NCBI GenBank assembly: GCA_964400725.1
Contig: CAYNVS010000015.1
Coordinates: 3,652 to 67,651 of the forward strand
Reading direction: 5' to 3'
Source: CAYNVS01 sp964400725
Lineage (GTDB): Bacteria > Myxococcota_A > SURF-8 > CAYNVS01
DNA: 64,000 nt
Below are positions 33,556-41,687 of the stretch, in pieces. A program made the translations under genes and the position numbers. Numbering within the stretch: position 1 is the stretch's first letter; each line of letters starts with the position of its first letter. The notes below the pieces were generated by a model. It saw nothing but the letters and a program-made list of their open reading frames with translations. It did no database searches and was not told the DNA's origin.

Positions 33556-36500
33556 TCAGGCGCTTTTGCGTCTTCTCGTCGCGAGAGCCAGCCCCAGCGC
33601 GAGCATAAACGCCGCGGACGCTCCCGATCCGGCTCCGGCGCAGCCCGAAGAAGTTACTCCCGCTCCGCTGATGCAGCGGCTGTATCCTAAATCGGCGCGG
33701 CATACTTTGCCGTTAAGCGCGCAGGTGTCGGTTACGATGGTATTATTCTCGCAGTAAACGGCCACGCCCGCCACGCAGGCTCCTCCGGCGTCTATTCCGC
33801 CGGCGCAATACTCGTTGCATTCGGCCGGCTCGTCAACGTTTTCGTCGCAGTTGTTGTCGATTCCGTCATGGCAGTTCAGCGCCGTCGGGATGCAGTTTGC
33901 GTCCGGCTGCACGCAGCCGTACGAGAGCGTCGGCGTCTGTCCGCATTTAAGGTGAGCAATGCCGCAATCGGTGCGCAGATATTTGTCGCTAACGCACGCC
34001 ACAAGCACGCCCGCGTCGCAGTAAGTCTGGAAGGAGGCCGAGTCGCATTCCTTAGTATTAACGCACTCGTCCGGTTCGTCCGTCAGGTTATCGCAATCGT
34101 TGTCTTTGCCGTCCAAGCACGACGCCGCCGACGGAGCGCAGCTGTTTGGCGGCTCAATGCAGGAATAGAAGTTTCCTTCGGACATTCCGCACACTTTGGC
34201 TATGGTTCCGCAGTCGAACCGGCTGTACTTTGAGTTCACGCAGTTCACCACTATGTTTCCTTCGCAGACCGGTTTGTAAACCGCCGGGTCGCATTCCACC
34301 AAAACGGCGTCGGTGCACGCGGCTTTGCCGGTGGATTGTATCTTGCACGATTTGCCCATCGCGGAGCAATCGCTGCGGACGATGCGGTAATTAACGCACG
34401 CTATCAACGTGTTTATGCCGTCGCACATTGGTATGAACGTCGAGTCTTCGCATTCATGCTGGTTTGGGTCCATACATTGCGCGCCGTTTCCGCCGATGGG
34501 AGTTCCGCAAATTTTGCCTTCGTTTTCGCAGTTTGTATATGCGTAAGCGGAGCCCGAACACGATTTGAGAATATTCCCCTCGCACGTCGGCGCGAAAGAG
34601 GCGTCGCATTGCGAAGCGCACTCGGCGGCCGTTTTGCCCGCGGGAACCCGGCAGTAAAGTCCGACAGACTGGCAGTTAGTTCGCACGTATTTGCCGTCCG
34701 ATCCGCAGGTAAGCAGCGTTACCACGTTCTCGCAGGACGGAACGTAGGATGACGAGCTGCATTCGAGCGGTTTGCACCCTTTGCCGCCCGCGGTCGTTTC
34801 TCCGCAAATTTGTCCGCTTGCTGCGCAATCTACCGACTGAACGTATTTGTCGGAGCGGCAGAAATGAAATATGTTGCCTTCGCAGGAGTTTACGAACGCG
34901 CCGGGAACGCATTCGTTGTTTCCGCATTCGTCGGCTTCGTCTATCGCGTTGTCGCAGTCGTTATCGACGTTGTCGCGGCACGACGCGGCGGACGGAACGC
35001 ACGACGCCTTGACGCAGTTGTTCATTTCGGTTTTGTCGTCCCATCCGCAGGTCAGAGCGAGTTCGGCGCAGTTGAAAGTTCCGGCTTTATTGGTGTTGTC
35101 GCAGGTGTTTAAAATAACTCCGTTGCACGAAGGCTCAAACGACGGGAAGTAGCATTCTCCCGCGCCGCATTCGTCGGCTTCGTCTATCGCGCTGTCGCAG
35201 TCGTTGTCAACGCCGTCGCGGCAGCTTCTGGCCGTAGTCTGGCAGGCGAGACACCTGTAATTGCCGCTTCCGTCTTTTCCGCATTTGGACGGCGCGACGC
35301 AGTTTTGCGTTTTAATAGAATTGTTTTCGCACCACATAGCGGTCGTATCGCTGCACTGGCCTACGCTGGTGATGCTTCCGCAGCCGCCCTGAAGAGCCTG
35401 TTGAACCGCCTTGAACGCGTTTACGCGGCCGTGGCCGTAGTAGTCGGAATGGCCGTTAGCGTCGTAGCCGCTTTGAACTTTATCGGCGGTGTTGCGCAAA
35501 ATGTCGATGACCTGCGAATAAGTAAGAGCCGGATTGGCGCTCATAATCAAGCCGACGACTCCCGCCGCAAGAGGCGCCGCGGAGCTGGTTCCGCCGAAGG
35601 TGTAGGTGTAGTTTCCGCTGCGGTCGATGTCCTGTCCGCCGCCGAAATACGAGCCGTTATTGTTATATCCGCAGCTTCCGGAGTAGTCCGTCGTTACGAT
35701 GGACCATTCGTTCTGAGCGCTTCCGCTGGTCGGGGCCACGACGTCGAGGCATGGACCGTAGTTGCTGTAACTTACGCGGACGTCGTTCTGGTTGGTTCCG
35801 CCGACGGCGACGACTTTAGAATAGCATTCCATTTCGTCGTTATAAATGTAGCGTCCGTCGTTGCCGCTTGCCCAGACGAAAACGGTGCCCAGCTTGTTGC
35901 GCGAGTTAGTCGTGCAGTAGTCTATGCCGCCCTTGGTGTAGGCGTCGATGGGAACGCGCTCGCTGTAACCCCAAGAGTTGTTAATTACGGCTGCGTTGTT
36001 GTCCATACACGCCCATTTGAAGGCGTTGGCCACGGTTGCGCCGGATACGCCGACGTCTCCGATGAGCCTTGCGGCTACGATGGAGCAGTCGGGACAGGAG
36101 CCGGAAACGCCGGTTCCGTTGCCTCCCTTAGCGGCGGCGACTCCAGCAACCGAGACTCCGTGCCCGTAAGGCATTCCGTCGGAAGCCTTGGAGCAGGGCG
36201 CGGTCGCGTCGTTGTCGTTGCTTAAAAAGTCATAGCTGGCCAGAAGCTTCATGCTTAAATCGGGGTGATTTTTCTCCACGCCGTCGTCTATAATGGCTAT
36301 TACGGTGGTCGAAGAGCCTTTTGTTAAGTCCCATGCCGTTTCGGCGCGGACGTCGGCGCCCGCCTTGCCGTTGTTCAAGCCGGCCAGAGACCAGCTTCCG
36401 GTGTTGTTAAGATGCCACTGATACGGGTAATACGGATCGTTCGGTTTATAACGCCTTACAATTTTATGTATCAAATCAGCTTCGGCTATTTCGACGTTTT

Positions 36501-37059
36501 TTTCGGTTTCCGCTATTTTTACGCCGATTTCGATTTCGGAAGCCGAATCGTCGATTATTTCGCAAAGATAGGAATTGTCTATCATTTCCCACTTTTCGAC
36601 AAAGCGCAGCCCGTATTCGGGCAGTTTTTTCTTAAAAACGTCAAAAGACGCGTTTCCGCGCATTTTAATAAGCACGCGCCCCGTAGGGAACGCGGGCGAA
36701 ACGCCGTCGATGAGTTGAACCGTTTTAACCATGCGGACGTCGGGCGAGTTGTAAAGCGCGCTCGTTACTTCGGAAATATAGGCCGCTTTTTTAAGAGTAA
36801 TAAGCATGCGGGGAAAATGCGCCGCGGGAAGAACGTCTTCCAGCTTATCCGCGACTCCGGCCTTGGCCAGCGTCTCGTCGGCCTGAGCGCGCGTTAATAC
36901 GGATTTGGAGTAAACGAGCAGATGACGCTCGCTTAATACCGTCGGGTAAGCCTTTCCGTTAAGATAAATTCGCGGGTTGTTATCGCCCGCGGCGGTTCCG
37001 CCCGCAACGGCGGCGACAAGAGCTATGCAGATGATGTTAATCAGCTTCCTAAGGTTCAT
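33556..37059 (-). CDS. Secreted subtilisin-like protease with MopE repeats and a MYXO-CTERM-like tail
   Basis: 1167 residues. A signal peptide (1 to about 24) precedes a propeptide-like region (about 30-200) and an S8 peptidase domain (about 205-560). The catalytic triad is Asp258 (IAIIDDGVEKNHPDL), His300 (GMPYGHGVSVAGVAA) and Ser492 (GGTSSAAP), with the oxyanion Asn400 in ASGND. The rest (about 560-1130) is a long string of Cys-rich modules, including four copies of the MopE-type motif C-x-D-G-x-D-N-D-C-D (for example CRDGVDNDCDSAIDE). It ends with a SSGCAGAGSG motif, a hydrophobic helix and Arg-Arg-Arg-Lys, resembling the MYXO-CTERM surface-sorting signal. Confidence 0.93.
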   Translation of the reverse strand: MNLRKLINIICIALVAAVAGGTAAGDNNPRIYLNGKAYPTVLSERHLLVYSKSVLTRAQADETLAKAGVADKLEDVLPAAHFPRMLITLKKAAYISEVTSALYNSPDVRMVKTVQLIDGVSPAFPTGRVLIKMRGNASFDVFKKKLPEYGLRFVEKWEMIDNSYLCEIIDDSASEIEIGVKIAETEKNVEIAEADLIHKIVRRYKPNDPYYPYQWHLNNTGSWSLAGLNNGKAGADVRAETAWDLTKGSSTTVIAIIDDGVEKNHPDLSMKLLASYDFLSNDNDATAPCSKASDGMPYGHGVSVAGVAAAKGGNGTGVSGSCPDCSIVAARLIGDVGVSGATVANAFKWACMDNNAAVINNSWGYSERVPIDAYTKGGIDYCTTNSRNKLGTVFVWASGNDGRYIYNDEMECYSKVVAVGGTNQNDVRVSYSNYGPCLDVVAPTSGSAQNEWSIVTTDYSGSCGYNNNGSYFGGGQDIDRSGNYTYTFGGTSSAAPLAAGVVGLIMSANPALTYSQVIDILRNTADKVQSGYDANGHSDYYGHGRVNAFKAVQQALQGGCGSITSVGQCSDTTAMWCENNSIKTQNCVAPSKCGKDGSGNYRCLACQTTARSCRDGVDNDCDSAIDEADECGAGECYFPSFEPSCNGVILNTCDNTNKAGTFNCAELALTCGWDDKTEMNNCVKASCVPSAASCRDNVDNDCDNAIDEADECGNNECVPGAFVNSCEGNIFHFCRSDKYVQSVDCAASGQICGETTAGGKGCKPLECSSSSYVPSCENVVTLLTCGSDGKYVRTNCQSVGLYCRVPAGKTAAECASQCDASFAPTCEGNILKSCSGSAYAYTNCENEGKICGTPIGGNGAQCMDPNQHECEDSTFIPMCDGINTLIACVNYRIVRSDCSAMGKSCKIQSTGKAACTDAVLVECDPAVYKPVCEGNIVVNCVNSKYSRFDCGTIAKVCGMSEGNFYSCIEPPNSCAPSAASCLDGKDNDCDNLTDEPDECVNTKECDSASFQTYCDAGVLVACVSDKYLRTDCGIAHLKCGQTPTLSYGCVQPDANCIPTALNCHDGIDNNCDENVDEPAECNEYCAGGIDAGGACVAGVAVYCENNTIVTDTCALNGKVCRADLGYSRCISGAGVTSSGCAGAGSGASAAFMLALGLALATRRRKSA

Positions 37060-37173
37060 GCGACTGCTCCGTAAATTAAATTAAATGTATAAACCGCCCG
37101 AATACGAAATTCAGGCGATTTTTCTGTTGCAAGAACATGCGTTTAACGGTTTTATAAACCGCGCAACCTATTG

Positions 37174-37202
37174 ATTTTGTGTCTATTAAAAACAAATGTC
37201 AA
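37174..37202 (-). promoter_or_regulatory. Promoter of the subtilase gene
   Basis: On the minus strand TTGACA (37197-37202) is followed after 17 bases by CAAAAT (37174-37179), leaving a leader of about 105 bases before the ATG at 37059. Confidence 0.55.
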
Positions 37203-37221
37203 CGTAAAATTGTAAAGTTTA

Positions 37222-37251
37222 TGTTACGTTTGTTGCGTTGTTACGTTTGTT
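37222..37251. repeat. Pair of 13-base direct repeats upstream of the subtilase promoter
   Basis: TGTTACGTTTGTT occurs at 37222-37234 and 37239-37251, 17 bases apart. It lies 20-50 bases upstream of the -35 of the subtilase promoter, the position expected for tandem activator binding sites. Confidence 0.4.
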
Positions 37252-37506
37252 AAGTTCCCCGCCCCATTACCTCTTTAGCAAGTTCCTTATGGCCGCGGTT
37301 CTTTCGCTTTCTTCGCGCGTCTAAAGAAAGGCCGAATCATCCAAAACCGCGTCGCGCCATAGCGAGCTTTTAAGCGCGGCTTGTCCCGCCGCGGCTTGCT
37401 TGCATGCGAAGGAAGAACTCAAATCGGTCTCCTTCTAGAAAATTAAATCGCAATCGGAATAAATTTTAGGGAAGCGGCGCGACTTCCGCGCGTCCGTAAA
37501 ACGCGC
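37252..37506. other. Intergenic sequence with no recognisable feature
   Basis: Most of the 503-base gap between the Cys-rich lipoprotein stop and the subtilase start. Apart from the repeats, promoter and terminator listed, I see no reading frame with a ribosome site, RNA or hairpin of note. Confidence 0.5.
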
Positions 37507-37540
37507 AAAAAAAGGCGGAAGCCGCGCGGCCTCCGCCAAA
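37507..37540 (-). terminator. Rho-independent terminator of the Cys-rich lipoprotein gene
   Basis: On the minus strand GGCGGAGGCC and GGCTTCCGCC arms around a short G/C loop are followed by seven T residues, 22 bases past the stop at 37563. Confidence 0.85.
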
Positions 37541-37562
37541 TGAATCGTAAAACGGCGCCGGT

Positions 37563-38399
37563 TTAATAGAATATAAAATCAATTACGTCGATGCAGGCGG
37601 CCGGAACGTTATCCTTGGGCTTGCTTAAGTTGGCGCAGGCGTACGTATCCAGCTGAGTCATGCACTGGTCGTAGTCCGTTACCTGCGCGCAAGACGTTAT
37701 TTCGTCTTTGTAGTAAACGCACTCGTCGTAGTCTTCCTGTAGAGTGCACCCATAGTTGAGGTAGCTGTTGCATTTGACGAACAACGGATCGGAAACCATG
37801 GTTAAATTAAGGCATTCCGCCGCGCGGTTGGAGAAGCAGGTCGATTGCAAATCTGCGTCTTTTATGTCGGCGCACTCCTGACGTTTAGCCGAGAAGCACA
37901 TCGCGCGCTCGGTTACCACGTAAGACGCGCTTACCTTGGAGCATTCAATCGACTTCGAGCAGTCGCCGTTCAGGCAGGCTTTGGCGCAGCCGCTTTTTCC
38001 GGCGCAGTCTCCGCAAGTAATATTTTCGCAGGAAATTCCAGCGTAAGTTTCGCGGTATTTCGCCATCGGCTCTTCGCAAGCCTTGTATTTAGGCAGAGTC
38101 TCGCAGTCGATATTGGCGTAATGCGGCTTCTTTTCCTCGCAGACCGGGAAATAACGGTAGGCGATGCGCGCCTTTTCGCAGTTAATTTTAGAATTTATAT
38201 CGGCTACGCACTTTTCGAAAGTCGTCGTCGAGCCTTCGCATTTTGCGGTAAGGTCGCAGATTTTATCCCGAAGAGCCGCGCATTCCTTAATGGCCTGCGA
38301 GCGGTCTTCCTCGCTTTCGTTGCTGCAAGCGAAGGCGGACAAGGCTGCGGCAAGGCAGATAGCGGCCGTTAAAAGCGTCTTTGTTTTGCTGATTTTCAT
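37563..38399 (-). CDS. Cys-rich predicted lipoprotein
   Basis: 278 residues with a signal peptide and lipobox (LSAFAC, lipidated Cys25). The mature part has more than 25 cysteines spread evenly, with repeated short patterns (KECAALRDKICDLTAKCEG, CENITCGDCAGKSGCAKAC), which suggests many disulfides in a periplasmic or surface protein. It begins 57 bases after the beta-barrel gene and is followed by a terminator, so the two form a two-gene unit. The same pairing of a beta-barrel gene with a Cys-rich lipoprotein gene recurs at 59056-62799. No family is recognised. Confidence 0.75.
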   Translation of the reverse strand: MKISKTKTLLTAAICLAAALSAFACSNESEEDRSQAIKECAALRDKICDLTAKCEGSTTTFEKCVADINSKINCEKARIAYRYFPVCEEKKPHYANIDCETLPKYKACEEPMAKYRETYAGISCENITCGDCAGKSGCAKACLNGDCSKSIECSKVSASYVVTERAMCFSAKRQECADIKDADLQSTCFSNRAAECLNLTMVSDPLFVKCNSYLNYGCTLQEDYDECVYYKDEITSCAQVTDYDQCMTQLDTYACANLSKPKDNVPAACIDVIDFIFY

Positions 38400-38456
38400 C
38401 TATTTACCATCCTTTCAGATTACGCGAACGTTGAATGTGAACCCGCGTCCCGCGGC

Positions 38457-39959
38457 TTAAAAAAGGCCGCTGAAGGAAAGCGCGCCGGTCTTAGCGCCCG
38501 CGTCGTCTTTTTTCTCTTCTTTATTTTCTTCCTTTTTCTCTCCGCCCTTATTTTCTTCGGTCGGCAGCCCTCCGCCGAAAATAACGTCGAACGTGGCGAA
38601 TAAGTCGAGGCTTCCGCCGAATATGTGCTCCTGTTCAACGTTTTTGCCGGCGATTGTATAAGTATAGAAAAGGCTGAAGGCGAAAGGAACGGGGAATTTT
38701 CCTTTCATAACCCAGTCGAGGGTATTTATGCCGATGGAATTGGTGGTGTTAATGGCCGAAAGGTCGGTCGCGTATTCCTGCGCGTACCATTCGGGCTGAT
38801 AAGCCTTGAAATTCGGATCGAGCGGATTCGACCCCGGAGGAATGGGTATCGCGCCGCCCTGCCGGATGTCGTCTTGATATTTCCAGTAGAAATACTGCTC
38901 GTTGTTAAACGAAAGCCAAGGGGTGATATTCCAAGTCAAACCAAACCATAAGTCCCAGTTGTTGCCGGGTTTAATATAGTTGTCCATCTTTTGCCAATAC
39001 ATGCTTATCGGGATTTGGCCTCTTACTTTGCCGGTTTCCGTATCGACGTTCAAAGTGTACATTCTGCGCTCTTTGGTGAACGGCATCTGAATGGTGTAGC
39101 CGCCGGTAACGTTAAAGAAGAAATCCGAGAAGGGGTTGTTTCCCAGTTTTTTAAAAGGATAGACGTCGAAGCCCAAGAAGAGACCCATGTCGAGGTGGCC
39201 TTTGCCCAAATCGCTGTCGAAGAGATTGTCGGGGTCTTCGGGTTTGCCCGTCGGGATTTTAAAGAAAAGCGTAAGTCCGGTGCGCAGCCAGTCGCGCTCG
39301 TGCAGCTTGTAGCGGGCTCCTACAATCATGTCGCCCATGCCCCAGCGGTCGAAGCTGACGAGTTGATCGTAATTAAACGAACACATCGGGCTTGTAGGAT
39401 CGTAGCATGTAATCGCGTCGCGGAAATCCTGCGTGTTCATCGGATTGTTGTCCAACGAGGCGTCGTAGGGGTTGTCGGGTCTTCTAACCCGCGGATACGC
39501 GGGAGAGCCCTTTGCCCACGAGACTTTCTGCTTGCGCACCAAAACGATGGTGCTGTCGTGCACGCCGACGCTTACGTCGTTGAAGCCGTGCTTTATCGGG
39601 ATAATCATCAAGACCGAGAGGTTGTCGGTAATGCCGACGCCCAGTTTGATGTCGATTTCCTGACCGTAGCTGTTCAGCCCTATGTCGGTGCGGCCTAGAA
39701 TCGAACCTTTAAGGGTTGAGTCTATCAAATCGCCGGGAATCGTTACGTTGTAGTCGTCAACGATGCTTTCGGTGCTAGCTCCAAAGGTGTTGGTGAAGCG
39801 TTTTTTCGCGACGGTCATGCCGAATCCCATGCCGAGCGAAAAGGCTCCCGCGGGGTAGGTTTCAACGCTGTTGGCCGACGCTTCGGGAATATCGAGCTGC
39901 AGCGAAGTCGCGGCGAAGACTAACGAAACCAACAATAGGGCTGTTTTTTTCCCTTTCAC
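38457..39959 (-). CDS. Outer-membrane beta-barrel protein, transporter-like
   Basis: 500 residues. A signal peptide (1 to about 29, ending ASANS) is followed by a barrel-type sequence of alternating strands with aromatic belts (IDIKLGVGITDNLSVLMIIP, LRTGLTLFFKIPTGK, LGFDVYPFKK). A Lys/Glu-rich linker (about 460-490, EENKGGEKKEENKE) precedes a final short stretch ending in SFSGLF with a terminal Phe. The barrel type resembles outer-membrane transporters of the phenol-degradation MetA-like group, though a family cannot be named. It has the same general design as the protein at 61516-62799 and the same partner type (Cys-rich lipoprotein) downstream. Confidence 0.8.
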   Translation of the reverse strand: MKGKKTALLLVSLVFAATSLQLDIPEASANSVETYPAGAFSLGMGFGMTVAKKRFTNTFGASTESIVDDYNVTIPGDLIDSTLKGSILGRTDIGLNSYGQEIDIKLGVGITDNLSVLMIIPIKHGFNDVSVGVHDSTIVLVRKQKVSWAKGSPAYPRVRRPDNPYDASLDNNPMNTQDFRDAITCYDPTSPMCSFNYDQLVSFDRWGMGDMIVGARYKLHERDWLRTGLTLFFKIPTGKPEDPDNLFDSDLGKGHLDMGLFLGFDVYPFKKLGNNPFSDFFFNVTGGYTIQMPFTKERRMYTLNVDTETGKVRGQIPISMYWQKMDNYIKPGNNWDLWFGLTWNITPWLSFNNEQYFYWKYQDDIRQGGAIPIPPGSNPLDPNFKAYQPEWYAQEYATDLSAINTTNSIGINTLDWVMKGKFPVPFAFSLFYTYTIAGKNVEQEHIFGGSLDLFATFDVIFGGGLPTEENKGGEKKEENKEEKKDDAGAKTGALSFSGLF

Positions 39960-40022
39960 TTTTTCGCCTCCGTAAAAATGATTAGCCGTTGAAAGAATTA
40001 AACAACAAGTTACTTATCGGTT

Positions 40023-40051
40023 TTTTTACATTGTTTAGAGGCAAGGGTCAA
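40023..40051 (-). promoter_or_regulatory. Promoter of the beta-barrel/Cys-rich lipoprotein unit
   Basis: On the minus strand TTGACC (40046-40051) and TAAAAA (40023-40028) are spaced by exactly 17 bases, about 65 bases ahead of the ATG at 39959. Confidence 0.55.
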
Positions 40052-40201
40052 GTAAACCTTAAATATTTTTTTGAGAAGAATGAAAGGTTTGGCGGCATGG
40101 ATTCTCGCTTGAAAAACGTTTTATTCGCGAGAACAAAAAATATTGATAATAATGTTGCATACATAAAAATTTTGAGTATATTTGCGCAAGCAAAAACTAC
40201 T

Positions 40202-41074
40202 ATGAGAAACGATGTAATACCGATTGAAAATAACAGGTTGTTTTACCTGTTAATTACCCTTGGGGCTCTTATCTTCGGGTTGTCTATCTCGCTTTTCATG
40301 GTTCCCTATCACATCGCGCCCGGCGGCGTAAGCGGCATAGCCATTATTTTAAATCATCTTACCGGTCTTCCCACCGGATTTTTTATGGCGGTTTTGGAAA
40401 TTCCCATTTTTTTCGCCGGGTTCAAGTATTTAGGCGCGCAATTCAGCGTCAAGGTTTTGTACGCGACGATAATGACGTCTCTTTCCACCTTGGTTTTCGC
40501 CGATATTTTCCACGTTAAAATGACGCTGCCTTCCAACGTCGAAATGCTCGCCCCCATCTTCGGAGCGGTCATCATGGGAACCGGTCTGGGGCTTATTATA
40601 AGAGCGGGAGCGGCCACAAGCGGCTCCGGCACCATTGCGCGCATCATGGCGAGATTCAGCAACTTAAGCATCGGCAACGCGATAGGTCTAATTAATTCCA
40701 TAGTAATTATTTTTGCCTGGGTCGTTTTCAAAGACGCGGTGGCGGCGATGTACGGCTTAATGGCTCTTTTCATTTCCAGCAAAGTGATCGACGTCATCGT
40801 CGAAGGCATCGACTACGCCCGCGGAGTGTTCATCATAAGCTCGCGGACGGAGGAAATAACCGAAATGATTTTGCACGACCTCAAACGCGGCGGCACGGCG
40901 CTTCACGGCAAAGGAATGTACACCGGCCACGAGAAGGACGTTTTGTTCGTCGTAGTCGAGCGCAAACAAATAACCGGCCTAGTGCGCAAAATTCTCGCCA
41001 TCGACCGCAAGGCGTTCGTCATCGTAACCGAAGTTTACGAAGTTTACGGCGAGGGGTTCAAGCCCAGATTTTAA
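40202..41074 (+). CDS. YitT family inner-membrane protein
   Basis: 290 residues from an ATG at 40202; an in-frame extension to 39989 has neither ribosome site nor hydrophobic match and is rejected. Five to six membrane helices fill the first 200 residues (LLITLGALIFGLSISLFMVP, GVSGIAIILNHLTGLPTGFF). The last 85 residues (RGVFIISSRTEEITEMILHD and following) form the soluble DUF2179 domain, often seen fused to this membrane domain. YitT proteins are widespread with no settled role. It is 23 bases ahead of the PAP2 gene on the same strand. Confidence 0.87.
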   Translation: MRNDVIPIENNRLFYLLITLGALIFGLSISLFMVPYHIAPGGVSGIAIILNHLTGLPTGFFMAVLEIPIFFAGFKYLGAQFSVKVLYATIMTSLSTLVFADIFHVKMTLPSNVEMLAPIFGAVIMGTGLGLIIRAGAATSGSGTIARIMARFSNLSIGNAIGLINSIVIIFAWVVFKDAVAAMYGLMALFISSKVIDVIVEGIDYARGVFIISSRTEEITEMILHDLKRGGTALHGKGMYTGHEKDVLFVVVERKQITGLVRKILAIDRKAFVIVTEVYEVYGEGFKPRF

Positions 41075-41097
41075 TTTCAAAAGGAAATGCGGCATAT

Positions 41098-41682
41098 ATG
41101 AACGAAGAAAATAAACTGACTCCGAGGGAAAAATATTTAAGTTTGCCGAAGCCGGCAAAATTTTTCTGGGATTTCGTCTCTCTTTTCGGCACGCTCGGCG
41201 GAGGGCTGGCTATATGCGCGCTTTCGTTCGCGCTGTCGCTCCGTTTCGGTTTGGTTATGGCGGCCAATCTTGTCGCTTTGACGATTATTTGCAATACGGT
41301 TAAATATTTTTATTTTCGCGCGCGGCCCGAAAACGACGCCAAAATTAGACCGACTATAAATTTTCACGTTTTAGACGTCCGCAAATATTTAAGCCTCAAG
41401 AACGGCTTTAAAAACGCTTTAGCCGCGTTCCGATTCGTGGACGCGGGCTCGTTTCCGTCTATTCACTCGGCGCGCAGCCTCAACCAAGCCGTGCTGCTGG
41501 CTTGGTTCTTTCAAAACGATCCTCCCGTCGGAGCCGCTATTATAGTTTTCGCCCTCGTCGTAGGAATTTCAAGAGTCGTTAAAGCAAAGCATTGGCCCAG
41601 CGACGTCGCCGTCGGTTTCGTCGTCGGGGCGCTTGCCGCCGTAATCTCCGCGGAGACTTTAAAAAACTTCATTTTAGGCTGA
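41098..41682 (+). CDS. PAP2-type phosphatase (membrane)
   Basis: 194 residues with four or five membrane segments. The three catalytic motifs of the PAP2 superfamily are present: KYFYFRARP (K-x6-RP), PSIHSAR (normally PSGH), and SRVVKAKHWPSDVAVG (SR-x5-H-x3-D). These enzymes dephosphorylate lipid phosphates such as undecaprenyl pyrophosphate or phosphatidate. The second motif has Ile in place of Gly before the His, a minor departure. The start has an AAAGGAA ribosome site. It is likely co-transcribed with the YitT gene and converges on the GH84 gene, five bases apart. Confidence 0.88.
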   Translation: MNEENKLTPREKYLSLPKPAKFFWDFVSLFGTLGGGLAICALSFALSLRFGLVMAANLVALTIICNTVKYFYFRARPENDAKIRPTINFHVLDVRKYLSLKNGFKNALAAFRFVDAGSFPSIHSARSLNQAVLLAWFFQNDPPVGAAIIVFALVVGISRVVKAKHWPSDVAVGFVVGALAAVISAETLKNFILG

Positions 41683-41687
41683 CGCGG

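Noticed and set aside
39989..40201. An N-terminal extension of the YitT-type gene.
   Set aside because: The extra residues overlap the promoter of the opposite gene and do not match the family; the ATG at 40202 gives the normal length.
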